From Myxococcota bacterium (GTDB lineage: Bacteria; Myxococcota_A; UBA796), in the NCBI GenBank assembly GCA_029251165.1, contig JAQXDW010000151.1, positions 186,001 through 250,000 of the forward strand: 64,000 nucleotides of DNA, read 5' to 3'. Numbering within the stretch: the first letter of the stretch is position 1; every line of letters starts with the position of its first letter. The position numbers and the translations under genes were made by a program. Under the pieces are notes generated by a model that was given only the letters and a program-made list of their open reading frames with translations, was not told the DNA's origin and ran no database searches. This document shows positions 52,433 to 60,401 of this stretch, piece after piece.

Positions 52433-53185
52433 ATGGGATTCTTCGACCGCATCAGCAGTGTCTTCAAGGGTAAAGCCTCCACAGTTGTCTCAAGCATTGA
52501 GAAGAACAATCCAGAGGCGGTCTATGAGGCTGCGCTCGCAGAGCGCGTCAAGCAGTATGGAGAGCTGAAGAGCGCCGCCGCAGAGCTGGTGATGCTTCGA
52601 GACCGCACCAAAAAGAAGCTGGAGGCTGCGCAGCTGGAGCTCGATCAGATCACCCCCTCGGTGACGCTCGCCGTGCAAGAGGGTGAGGAAGAAGCGGCCC
52701 TGGCGCTGCTGGAGCAGAAGCAGCTCCTGGAGGGACAGATCGAGACCCACACCCAAGACCTCAGCAGCTATACATCCAAGTCTGCCGAGACCACCGAGGG
52801 GCTCCGCGCCTTCCAGGTCGAGATCGAGAAGCTCAAGCGCGAGAAGACCGAGATGCTGTCTCGCAAGTCCAACGCCGAGGCGCGCCTCGACATCCAGAAC
52901 AGCCTGGAGGGCTTCTCCACCGAAGCCAGCCACGCCGGGCTCAGCAACGTCCGGGAGAGCATCGCGCGGATGGATGCCGGGGTCGAGCTGGACGGCCCAG
53001 CGGTCTCACGGGTCAGCCAGGCAGACCTCGCCAAGAGCAAGGCGCGCGCACAGCTTGCCGCCCTCAAGCGAGAGATGGGCGTAGACAAGGCTGAGACTCC
53101 GCCCACCAGCGAGGATCCACCCGCAGCGGATGCCCCCGCAGAGCCCGACAGCCCAGACGAGGGCCCGACTGGACGAACCCTCTAA
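52433..53185 (+). CDS. pspA: PspA/Vipp1 (IM30) family membrane-stress protein
   Basis: A 250-residue protein beginning MGFFDRISSVFKGKAST, the amphipathic helix of PspA/Vipp1, followed by a long coiled coil (about 30-190; ELKSAAAELVMLRDRTKKKLEAA region) and a disordered Pro/Asp/Glu tail. ESCRT-III-like, it assembles on the inner membrane and protects it under envelope stress. GGAG is seven bases before ATG 52433; ATG at 52427 would add two residues. No pspBC or pspF neighbours. Confidence 0.85.
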   Translation: MGFFDRISSVFKGKASTVVSSIEKNNPEAVYEAALAERVKQYGELKSAAAELVMLRDRTKKKLEAAQLELDQITPSVTLAVQEGEEEAALALLEQKQLLEGQIETHTQDLSSYTSKSAETTEGLRAFQVEIEKLKREKTEMLSRKSNAEARLDIQNSLEGFSTEASHAGLSNVRESIARMDAGVELDGPAVSRVSQADLAKSKARAQLAALKREMGVDKAETPPTSEDPPAADAPAEPDSPDEGPTGRTL

Positions 53186-53192
53186 GCGCGGC

Positions 53193-54245
53193 TCATCCGG
53201 TGGCGCCTTCTCGGCGTCGACGCCACACCCCGCACCCCGCCAGCAGCGGCAGCAGAAGCCACGCCTTGGTGTCTGCTCCGTCCTCGACCATCGAGATGCT
53301 CGTCACCACCTCATCAGTGCCATCGAGGGCAAACTGTGCGTCGATGGTGTGGGCATCTCGCGAGGAGAAGGTGTCGAAGCGCGTGACCACGCCCTCGGGC
53401 AGATCGGCGCCGTGGCTTCCGGCATAGGTCAGCAGGTAGCCGGGGGTGTCTCCGCCAGCGGCCCAGAGTGCATCGTCAAAGACCGCGTCGACGCTCCGGT
53501 TGATGTCTGCTTCGATGTCTGTGTTGGTGGTGCTGGACCAGCCAGAGACCGTCGCGGGCTGCTCACCCATGACGTAGACCGTGGTGCGGAGGGTCTCGAC
53601 CATGGCGTAGCGGGCCATGGTCGCGGGGAAGCGGAGCTGGTCGCCGGTGTAGCGAATGGAGACCGGCGGCAGCATCGCAGCATCGGTGTCTTCTCCACCC
53701 GTCAGGGAGATCGCGACGAACTGAACGCCGCCCTCCGCGACATACGCCTCGAGCACCGGTCGGGAGGACTCCATGGACCAGCCGTTGTCGGTCAGCCAGC
53801 CCTCTAGACCGTCCACGGAGTCGGCCTCAAGGACGGTGTAGCTGTAGGTTCCCGTGAAGCCCTCAGCGACGATCTCCGCACCGTCCATGGCAGCGGTGTC
53901 GAGCCGGTTTGCCTCGTCAGCGAAGTCCGAGCTGCCCTTCGTCCTCTGCCCGCAGCCACCATCGTCGTCGGCGTAGCGCGAAGACACCACAGGAGCGGTG
54001 TCATAGCCGAGCGTGGTGAAGTGCTGCTCGTCTCCATCCTCCATCGCGGAGAACTCACCAAAGACAGGGATTACCCAACCGAAGTCGATGGCGTTGCCTT
54101 CGTATTCGACGTTGTAGGAGACCTCGATCTCGCCGTCGAGCTGTCGAAGGAGCACCTGCTGGTTGTCCGACTCCGCAATTACATCAGAGCTGTGGAACAA
54201 GCCTGCACAGGGAAATGCTGGCTGAATGAGGAGTGAGAGCAACAT
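53193..54245 (-). CDS. DUF2330 exported protein with C-terminal membrane tag
   Basis: A 350-residue protein: signal MLLSLLIQPAFP, then CAGLF, QQVLLRQLDGEIEVSYNVEY and DFGWVIPVFGEFS, the marks of DUF2330 (function unknown, common in deltaproteobacteria). It ends in a hydrophobic helix (TKAWLLLPLLAGCGVW) and RRRR, like a surface-sorting tag. Internal cysteines (GGCGQR) are few. AGAGG lies eight bases before the start. Convergent with pspA (7-base gap). Confidence 0.85.
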   Translation of the reverse strand: MLLSLLIQPAFPCAGLFHSSDVIAESDNQQVLLRQLDGEIEVSYNVEYEGNAIDFGWVIPVFGEFSAMEDGDEQHFTTLGYDTAPVVSSRYADDDGGCGQRTKGSSDFADEANRLDTAAMDGAEIVAEGFTGTYSYTVLEADSVDGLEGWLTDNGWSMESSRPVLEAYVAEGGVQFVAISLTGGEDTDAAMLPPVSIRYTGDQLRFPATMARYAMVETLRTTVYVMGEQPATVSGWSSTTNTDIEADINRSVDAVFDDALWAAGGDTPGYLLTYAGSHGADLPEGVVTRFDTFSSRDAHTIDAQFALDGTDEVVTSISMVEDGADTKAWLLLPLLAGCGVWRRRREGATG

Positions 54246-54793
54246 AGGAAATGCCTCTACCCGATGTCTGAACCCGTGGACCTTGCAGGATTAAATTGAC
54301 ATATAACCCGACATTCCGCAACCCACGGCTCCTCTCCGAGCCCATATCCTCCCTTATTACCAGGGAATAGACCACAATCATTGTGACCATAAGGACCTGA
54401 TCCAACATCGATGCGACTCACCGGCTCATGCTGGTGCCCAGAGCTCGCCAGTGACCACCTCACGCTCGCCGTGACTCGTCACGGTGTACCGGCTCGCACC
54501 ATCTCTACCGGGACAGGAACGTGAGCAGCCCTGCCTGCCGGTCGACTCCATTGTCTCGCATACGAGCACTCTCAGCGCGCCTGAGTCTGCGGCATCCTCA
54601 GCGACTGCTGGTGGCGATGTTCGCGCCGTTCGCGGCCAACAACCTCGCGGACATCAACACTCAACACGGCCACTGCGAGCGCTTGGGTTGGGGCGTCGAT
54701 GACGAGGATTCCGCGATTCTCGGAGCCGTTAACGTGGTTTTTACGCCCGCAGCATCAGCCATTGAGGAACAATCGGTCTTCAATGGAGGATCC
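54246..54793. other. 548-base region without a clear gene, AT-richer first half
   Basis: Positions about 54260-54420 are clearly poorer in GC than the neighbours. A minus-strand frame from 54463 to 54257 (68 residues, GTG start, Cys/Gly/Pro-rich) ends 11 bases before the DUF2330 start but uses third positions unlike host genes, so I do not call it. Near 54451-54484 two small hairpins occur in series: GTGA-ccacc-TCAC and CCGTGA-ctcg-TCACGG. The Sel1 gene promoter must lie to the right. Confidence 0.5.
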
Positions 54794-56938
54794 ATGACTC
54801 GATGGCGGTGGCTGCTCGCCCTGCTTCTGGCGCCGATGCTGATGGCAGCATGGCCGGACATCTACCCGTCGCGACGGGTGGCAATTACTTCGTTCCGCTA
54901 CGACCTCATCTCACCAGACATCGCGTTCGATGCTGACCGGGTCGCGGCACACTATGGTCGCGCTTGCAAGATGGGCTTCCCGCTGGCCTGTCGCTGGAAG
55001 GAGTGGCAAGGGCCTGACGGTGTGACGGACCTGACCCTCGCGAGCGAGGCCCTCGGCAAGCGATGCAGTGGAGAGCCTCTGGCCTGCGTGATCCTCGGCT
55101 GGTCCGAGAGCCGGGTCGGCGGTGAGCTGTCCAACGCCGCCCCCAACCCACGCGCCGCGTTCAATCGGTTCACCCGCGGCTGCAGCAAGGACCTCTACGC
55201 CCCAGCCTGCACCAGCCTCGGCGAGCTGTACCTCGCCGGCGTCGGCACGACTGCCAGCAGCGACAAGGCCATCGCGCTGTTTGAGGAGGGCTGCAAGGCA
55301 AAGGACTGGTGGGGCTGCTACCAGCTCGGCCTCGCCTACGACGGCGGCACCGCTGTGACCCGAGACACCACCGCTGCCGCCGAGTACTACCAGACCGCCT
55401 GCACCAAAGGCGTCGTCCAGGGCTGCGCGGCGCTCGGACAGCTCATGCTCATCGGAGACGGCATCGAGCGCAGTCGGACCGGAGCGGCGGAGCTGTTCGG
55501 CCAGACCTGCGGAGAGCGCCACGCAAAGAGCTGCGCGACCCTCGCGCGGCTCTATGAGCGCGGCGAGGGCGTGATCCGATCGGCACCGGTCGCGCTGGGC
55601 CTGTACAAGACCGCCTGCGCTTCTGGCGACCTCTCGGCCTGCCACCGGATGGCGATCATCTACCAGGAGGGCCAGGGCGTCGAGGCCGACCCTGACGCAA
55701 CGGTCAACCTCCTGGAGCAGGCCTGTGCGGCCCAGTACGCACCCTCCTGCACCGCGATGGGACAGATCCTCCTGGAGGGCCGCATCATGGTCGAGGATCT
55801 CGACGATGGCCTGCGCTACCTCACCCTCGGCTGCGACGGCGGCGACACGCTCGGCTGCGTGGGCATCGGGACGCTCGCAGAGCAGGGCCGCGGAATGGCT
55901 CAGGACCTTCCGCGCGCGGTGGAGATCTACCAGGACGCCTGCGGCAAGCAGAGCGGCGAGGGCTGCGCAGCGATGGCATCGCTGTACGAGCAGGGACTCG
56001 GGGTCGAGAAAGATCCCGAGACGGCCCTGGCGATGCAGTACCGGGCCTGCGATGTCGGACACGGCGAGAGCTGCAGCCGGCTGGCGGTCAAGTACCGAGA
56101 CGGCGACGGCGTGGACCCAGATCCAGGAGAGGTCGTGCGGCTGCTCTCCATGGGCTGCGACGGTGACTACGGCCCGAGCTGCGGACGTCTGGCGGAGATC
56201 TACAAGAAGGGCGAGTCCGGACAGCAGATCGATCAGGCGAAGTCCATCGAGCTGTACCAGCGGGCCTGTGTCCTGGAGGATCCAATCGCCTGCTACTTCA
56301 TCGGCAAGGCCTATCAGGCTGGAGAGGGCCTCCCCGAGCGCGCCACCCTCGCGCTGAACAGCTACCAGTTCGCCTGCGATGCGGGCGTGGTCGAGGGCTG
56401 CGAGGCGATCCCAGCAGTGGAATTCCGGGCGAAGTTCGAGGGTGTTCTTGAGGACGCCATGCCGCCGGGCACCTGTCAGGTCTGGGGCTACGACGCCGAC
56501 ACCCCGGAGCGCAACGAGCAGCTCGCGGAATTCCGCGGCGATGCCCTGCGGATACTGACCGGTGAGTACAAGGACCGAGAGCTGAAGATCAGCCACCTCC
56601 GCAACGAGTACGCCGAGGGTCGCAACCCGGAAGGGCGCAGCTACTGGGGCGTCACGCTGGTCTGGGAGTCGCTGAACCTGGAATTCGAGCACCACGAGGT
56701 CTGGAAGAAGGCCCGTGGTCCCTTCCCCGCCGGACAGAGCTACTCTCGGGTCACGCCTGAGGGGCTGACCCAGAGCGTGGGCAAGGCCGACTTTGAGTTC
56801 GACCGCTCGGAGGAGGCAGTGACCGTCGCCCGCAAGAGCCGCTGTGAGTTCACCAACAGCTACACCGCCCTGACCACCGAGCACTGCTCTCCCATCCAGG
56901 CGCTCGTGGCGGCGAACCTGCTGTCGGACTGTCCGTAG
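54794..56938 (+). CDS. Exported Sel1-like repeat protein, cysteine-rich
   Basis: A 714-residue protein with a signal peptide (MTRWRWLLALLLAPMLMAA) and about 14 Sel1-like (TPR-related) repeats of about 36 residues, residues 40-545. Nearly every repeat carries two Cys seven residues or so apart (for example GCSKDLYAPACTSLG, ACTKGVVQGCAALG, ACASGDLSACHRM), as in Helicobacter Hcp proteins where they form disulfides. The last 170 residues are a different, unrecognised domain (VWGYDADTPERNEQ, WESLNLEFEHHEVW). It is likely a periplasmic interaction scaffold. GGAGGA is four bases before the ATG. A strong hairpin follows the stop. Confidence 0.85.
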   Translation: MTRWRWLLALLLAPMLMAAWPDIYPSRRVAITSFRYDLISPDIAFDADRVAAHYGRACKMGFPLACRWKEWQGPDGVTDLTLASEALGKRCSGEPLACVILGWSESRVGGELSNAAPNPRAAFNRFTRGCSKDLYAPACTSLGELYLAGVGTTASSDKAIALFEEGCKAKDWWGCYQLGLAYDGGTAVTRDTTAAAEYYQTACTKGVVQGCAALGQLMLIGDGIERSRTGAAELFGQTCGERHAKSCATLARLYERGEGVIRSAPVALGLYKTACASGDLSACHRMAIIYQEGQGVEADPDATVNLLEQACAAQYAPSCTAMGQILLEGRIMVEDLDDGLRYLTLGCDGGDTLGCVGIGTLAEQGRGMAQDLPRAVEIYQDACGKQSGEGCAAMASLYEQGLGVEKDPETALAMQYRACDVGHGESCSRLAVKYRDGDGVDPDPGEVVRLLSMGCDGDYGPSCGRLAEIYKKGESGQQIDQAKSIELYQRACVLEDPIACYFIGKAYQAGEGLPERATLALNSYQFACDAGVVEGCEAIPAVEFRAKFEGVLEDAMPPGTCQVWGYDADTPERNEQLAEFRGDALRILTGEYKDRELKISHLRNEYAEGRNPEGRSYWGVTLVWESLNLEFEHHEVWKKARGPFPAGQSYSRVTPEGLTQSVGKADFEFDRSEEAVTVARKSRCEFTNSYTALTTEHCSPIQALVAANLLSDCP

Positions 56939-56947
56939 GAGACCACA

Positions 56948-56970
56948 CCGGGGATCGAGCGGATCCCCGG
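56948..56970 (+). terminator. Strong hairpin after the Sel1 gene
   Basis: CCGGGGATC and GATCCCCGG form a nine-base perfect stem with a GAGCG loop, ten bases after the Sel1 stop. No T-run follows, as is common in high-GC genomes. Confidence 0.65.
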
Positions 56971-57069
56971 CGTCACTGCGCATGCTCCAGTATGACCGGG
57001 TCGCGGGCCTGCAGGCCCTCTCGCGAGGGCTTTCCGCAGCGCGCTGGCCCTGGTGATAAGACTGACCCT

Positions 57070-57969
57070 GTGCCTCCCCTCACCTTCATCCTCGGGAACC
57101 ATCGGTCCGGGACGACCTGGCTCTACCAGCTCCTCGCGGAGACGGGCCTCTTCTCGGTCCTCACTGCGTTCCACGTCATCACCTGGGGACGCGACGGTGC
57201 CAGTCCTGCCGCGCTGGGTCGGCAGCTGACGGATCAGGGAATCACCGCGCGGAAGGGCGACGGGATCGCGGTCAGTCCCTCGCTGCCAGAGGAGTATTGC
57301 TACATCCTCAACAACCACGGATTCAAGAGCTGGCTGACCCCCGAGAGCCTCCCGCTGTTCTCTCAGATCCTCACCGTCCTGGAAGACGGTCGGCCCATCC
57401 TTTTGAAGAACCCATGGGACTACGCTCACTTTCCCTTCCTCGCACAGGCCTTCCCCGACGCGCGGTTTGTGTTCATCCACCGCCATCCGTTTCGGGTCAT
57501 TCAGTCTGCCGTGGGCGTGTTCCGGGCGATCTGGTCGCGCCAGCAGGACGGCTATGTCGCGCTGCTGAGCCGACGCTACCGGCGGCTGTGGGCCAACCCG
57601 CTCACCCGGCTGATCTTCCGCTGGCTGGGCACCGGCGCGCTGGGGCTGGATGTCCGCTCGATCTCCGGCGGGGTCGCCTCCGCCAACCAGCACTATGTCG
57701 AGCACCACGGCATCCTCGACGCCAGTCGGCGCATCTCGCTGCGCTACGAAGATCTCTGCGCGGACCCCGCCGGGCAGCTCCAGCGCATCTTCGACTTCCT
57801 CGATCTCGGCGCCATCCCCGCCCTCCAGACACCGCCCCGCCCTCGCGCCAGCGTGCTGATGCCTGAGCTGTCGCGGCAGGCCCACACGCTCTCCACCAAG
57901 ATGACCGGCTACTTCTCTCTGATGGGCTATCGACCCGACGGTACAGCCGATCCAACCCGTGAGTCCTGA
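57070..57969 (+). CDS. Sulfotransferase-family protein
   Basis: A 299-residue PAPS-dependent-type sulfotransferase fold. The 5'-phosphosulfate loop is FILGNHRSGTTWLYQLL; the 3'-phosphate motif is VFIHRHPFRVIQSAVGVF; ISLRYEDLCADPAGQLQRIFDFLDL is the typical later segment. It would sulfate a lipid, glycan or small molecule. GTG at 57070 starts just before the P-loop, as usual; ATG at 56992 would add 26 uncharacteristic residues. The methyltransferase ATG shares one base with its stop (TGATG). Confidence 0.82.
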   Translation: MPPLTFILGNHRSGTTWLYQLLAETGLFSVLTAFHVITWGRDGASPAALGRQLTDQGITARKGDGIAVSPSLPEEYCYILNNHGFKSWLTPESLPLFSQILTVLEDGRPILLKNPWDYAHFPFLAQAFPDARFVFIHRHPFRVIQSAVGVFRAIWSRQQDGYVALLSRRYRRLWANPLTRLIFRWLGTGALGLDVRSISGGVASANQHYVEHHGILDASRRISLRYEDLCADPAGQLQRIFDFLDLGAIPALQTPPRPRASVLMPELSRQAHTLSTKMTGYFSLMGYRPDGTADPTRES

Positions 57970-58538
57970 TGCTCTACAAGCTCTTGTTCTCTGCCATCAT
58001 CGGCAGTTTCGTGGCCATCCGGGTGCACCATCGAAAGCACTGGACCGGCATCGAGCGAACCAGTGTTGCCTCCCGGCGAGAGCGCATCCTGACCTCCGGA
58101 ATCGTGATCTCGCAGCTGCTGTCTGCGGTGCTGTGGCTGGGTGGACACCTCGCCGTAGCCGACCTCTTGCTCCCCGATGCCATACGCCTCTCCGGCCTCC
58201 TCGTCGGCATCATCGGGCTCGTCCTGCTGGAGCGGGTCCATGCTGCGCTGGGTGCCAATTTCTCCCCTCGTCTCGAGATCCGTCCTGACCACACCCTCAT
58301 TCAGCATGGTCCCTACGCGCGGATTCGGCACCCGATGTACACCAGCGGCGCCCTGCTCATCCTCAGCTACGGCCTGCTCACCGCCAACCTGATCGTGCTG
58401 CTGCTGCCGGCGGTCATGCTGGCCCTGCTGGTCGCGCTGCGAATTCCGGACGAGGAGGCGATGCTGGAGGCAACATTCGGCGACGAGTATCGGCAGTGGC
58501 GCACCAAGAGTGGCTACTTCCTACCAAAGTTATCATAG
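57969..58538 (+). CDS. Isoprenylcysteine carboxyl methyltransferase-family membrane protein
   Basis: A 189-residue integral membrane protein with four or five helices. The C-terminal catalytic part has LIQHGPYARIRHPMYTSGALL, RIPDEEAMLEATFGDEYRQW and SGYFLPKL, as in bacterial ICMT/PEMT-like methyltransferases that use SAM on lipids or lipid-like substrates. Co-translated with the sulfotransferase; the hydrolase gene starts nine bases downstream. Confidence 0.85.
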   Translation: MLYKLLFSAIIGSFVAIRVHHRKHWTGIERTSVASRRERILTSGIVISQLLSAVLWLGGHLAVADLLLPDAIRLSGLLVGIIGLVLLERVHAALGANFSPRLEIRPDHTLIQHGPYARIRHPMYTSGALLILSYGLLTANLIVLLLPAVMLALLVALRIPDEEAMLEATFGDEYRQWRTKSGYFLPKLS

Positions 58539-58547
58539 GCTCACGCG

Positions 58548-60377
58548 ATGCAAGAAGCTGCTCCGCTGTCCGCTCGAGACCCTCGACTCATCCGCATCGG
58601 TCGCATCCTCGACTTCCTCGGTCAGGTGATCTTCCCGCTGATGCTCGGCACCCTGGCGGGCTTCTACGCTGCTGACCAGGGCGTGCCGCTGGTGCCGTCC
58701 ATGATGCGGTTCACCCTGTCCGCTTCGATCTTCGCCCTCCTGCTGATCGCAGCGGGGCGGTGGATGCGGGGGAAGGCATTCGTAGAGACCGATCAGGGCG
58801 CTCGGCTTCGCAAGCGGGTGGTGCTTGCCCTCGTCCTGGCGACCCTGGCGCTGGGGCTGCGGCTGGCGGTCCACGCCACCGAGCGCCCCTCAGAGCTGAC
58901 CGTGATGGTCCCGCTCGAATTCGAGGCGGCCTTTGAGATGGACACCACCCGCTACCAGGAGCACGACGCCGGCATGGAGCACCTGCTCGCTCGGCTGGAG
59001 GACAACGGCTCGCTGGGCGAGGAGGTCCTGAGCGCAGCGGAAGAAGTGATGCTGCTGGATGCATGGGAGTCGCTGTACAGCTACGCCTTTGCGCTCGATC
59101 AGATCCGCGTCTTCTATGAAGACTACTGGCGCTTTGACCCCTCTCGGGTGGAGCGCAGCTATCACCTCCGCAGCTTCCTGCTGACCTTCGCCGCCGAGCT
59201 GTCGCTGTATGAGAAGGCGACCCGGTTCAGCACCCTCGTGCTGGAGAACCCCAACGCCACGAAATTCCTCGACGTCCCCCGCCCCGAGCGCGGGCTGCCG
59301 GCGTCCAGCTTCAGCCGGTTCCGCCAGGAGCTGCTCGGCAGCCGGGATCAGGCACGGGTCATCGCCGGCAGCCAGTACCTCGAATTCCTGGAGGCGGCCG
59401 TCGGGGGGCGCAGCGAGGCGATGGGCCTGGGAGTGGGCTGGCTGTGGCGAGATGTCGAGGCGCACCTCCAGACCATCCATGCCACCGGTGCCCTGAAGCA
59501 GGCCAGCCTCACGGTCCGTGCCGACACCCAGCTGCTGAAGCGTGAGGTCCGCCGGATCTGGTACCCGATCCAGGCGGAGGCCGCAGAGGTCCTGGGGGAC
59601 ACTCGGGTCCGTCGGATCGGCTGGTACCTGATCACCGAGGCACAGCAGCAGGAGATGGACCCACACTTAGAGCCCGGTGACATCCTGATGTCTCGGAAGA
59701 ACTGGTACCTCAGCAACGTCGGGCTGCCGGGCTTCTGGCCCCACGCCCTCATCTACCTCGGCGACCCCGACAAGCTCATCGCTGCGATGGCGGACGATCC
59801 AGAGGTCTCCGCCTGGCTCCGCGAAGAGACCGGCATGCCGGTGACCTTCATGCAGTACCTCCAGATGATCGCCCCGACCCCGACCCTCCTCTACCAGCTC
59901 GGCCATGGGGAAGAGAGCTACCGGGTCATCGAGGCGATCAGCGAGGGGGTGGTGCTCAACACGATGAGCCACGCCGCCGGAGACTACCTCGTCGCCCTCC
60001 GTCCACGGCTCTCCAACCTCGCCAAGGCCCAGGCGATCGCGTACGCCTTCACCCAGGCCGACAAACCCTACGACTTCGACTTCGACTTCGCCACAGACCA
60101 CGCCCTGGTCTGCACCGAGCTGGTGTGGCGCGCGTATCGACCGGCGGCAGGAAAGGCGGGACTGAACATCCCGCTCATCGAGGTCGCCGGACGCAAGACG
60201 CTGCCGGCCAACACGCTGGCGGAGTTCTACGCCCAGCAGGCGGACGATCCCGACCGACAGCTCGACTTCGTCTACTTCCTCGACGCCGTGGAGGGCGAGC
60301 GCAAGGCGGTGGTCTCCGACGAGGCGGCGTTTCGGGCGAGCGCGGACCGGGTGAAGTGGGATGTGGCCCAGAAGTAG
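58548..60377 (+). CDS. YiiX/YebB-like NlpC/P60 cysteine hydrolase, membrane-anchored
   Basis: A 609-residue protein. Two membrane helices near the N-terminus (about 22-45 and 55-75) and a third at about 90-105 precede a large helical region (110-350) and a permuted NlpC/P60 (papain-like) domain (about 370-570). Catalytic candidates are His in GFWPHALIYLG after EPGDILMSRKNW, and Cys in DHALVCTELVWRAY. The permuted family includes lipid and peptide hydrolases or acyltransferases. With the sulfotransferase and methyltransferase it forms a three-gene operon that may act on one membrane-bound substrate (inference). Confidence 0.82.
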   Translation: MQEAAPLSARDPRLIRIGRILDFLGQVIFPLMLGTLAGFYAADQGVPLVPSMMRFTLSASIFALLLIAAGRWMRGKAFVETDQGARLRKRVVLALVLATLALGLRLAVHATERPSELTVMVPLEFEAAFEMDTTRYQEHDAGMEHLLARLEDNGSLGEEVLSAAEEVMLLDAWESLYSYAFALDQIRVFYEDYWRFDPSRVERSYHLRSFLLTFAAELSLYEKATRFSTLVLENPNATKFLDVPRPERGLPASSFSRFRQELLGSRDQARVIAGSQYLEFLEAAVGGRSEAMGLGVGWLWRDVEAHLQTIHATGALKQASLTVRADTQLLKREVRRIWYPIQAEAAEVLGDTRVRRIGWYLITEAQQQEMDPHLEPGDILMSRKNWYLSNVGLPGFWPHALIYLGDPDKLIAAMADDPEVSAWLREETGMPVTFMQYLQMIAPTPTLLYQLGHGEESYRVIEAISEGVVLNTMSHAAGDYLVALRPRLSNLAKAQAIAYAFTQADKPYDFDFDFATDHALVCTELVWRAYRPAAGKAGLNIPLIEVAGRKTLPANTLAEFYAQQADDPDRQLDFVYFLDAVEGERKAVVSDEAAFRASADRVKWDVAQK

Positions 60378-60401
60378 CCCGCGCGCCCGAAGCCCCGAAG
60401 C

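Noticed and set aside
54257..54463. 68-residue minus-strand frame before the DUF2330 gene
   Set aside because: Atypical codon use and no recognisable similarity; reported only as a feature of the odd region.
54911..56983. 690-codon open frame antisense to the Sel1 gene
   Set aside because: It mirrors the Sel1 gene, whose repeats, signal peptide and ribosome-binding site are clear; long antisense frames are expected at this GC content.
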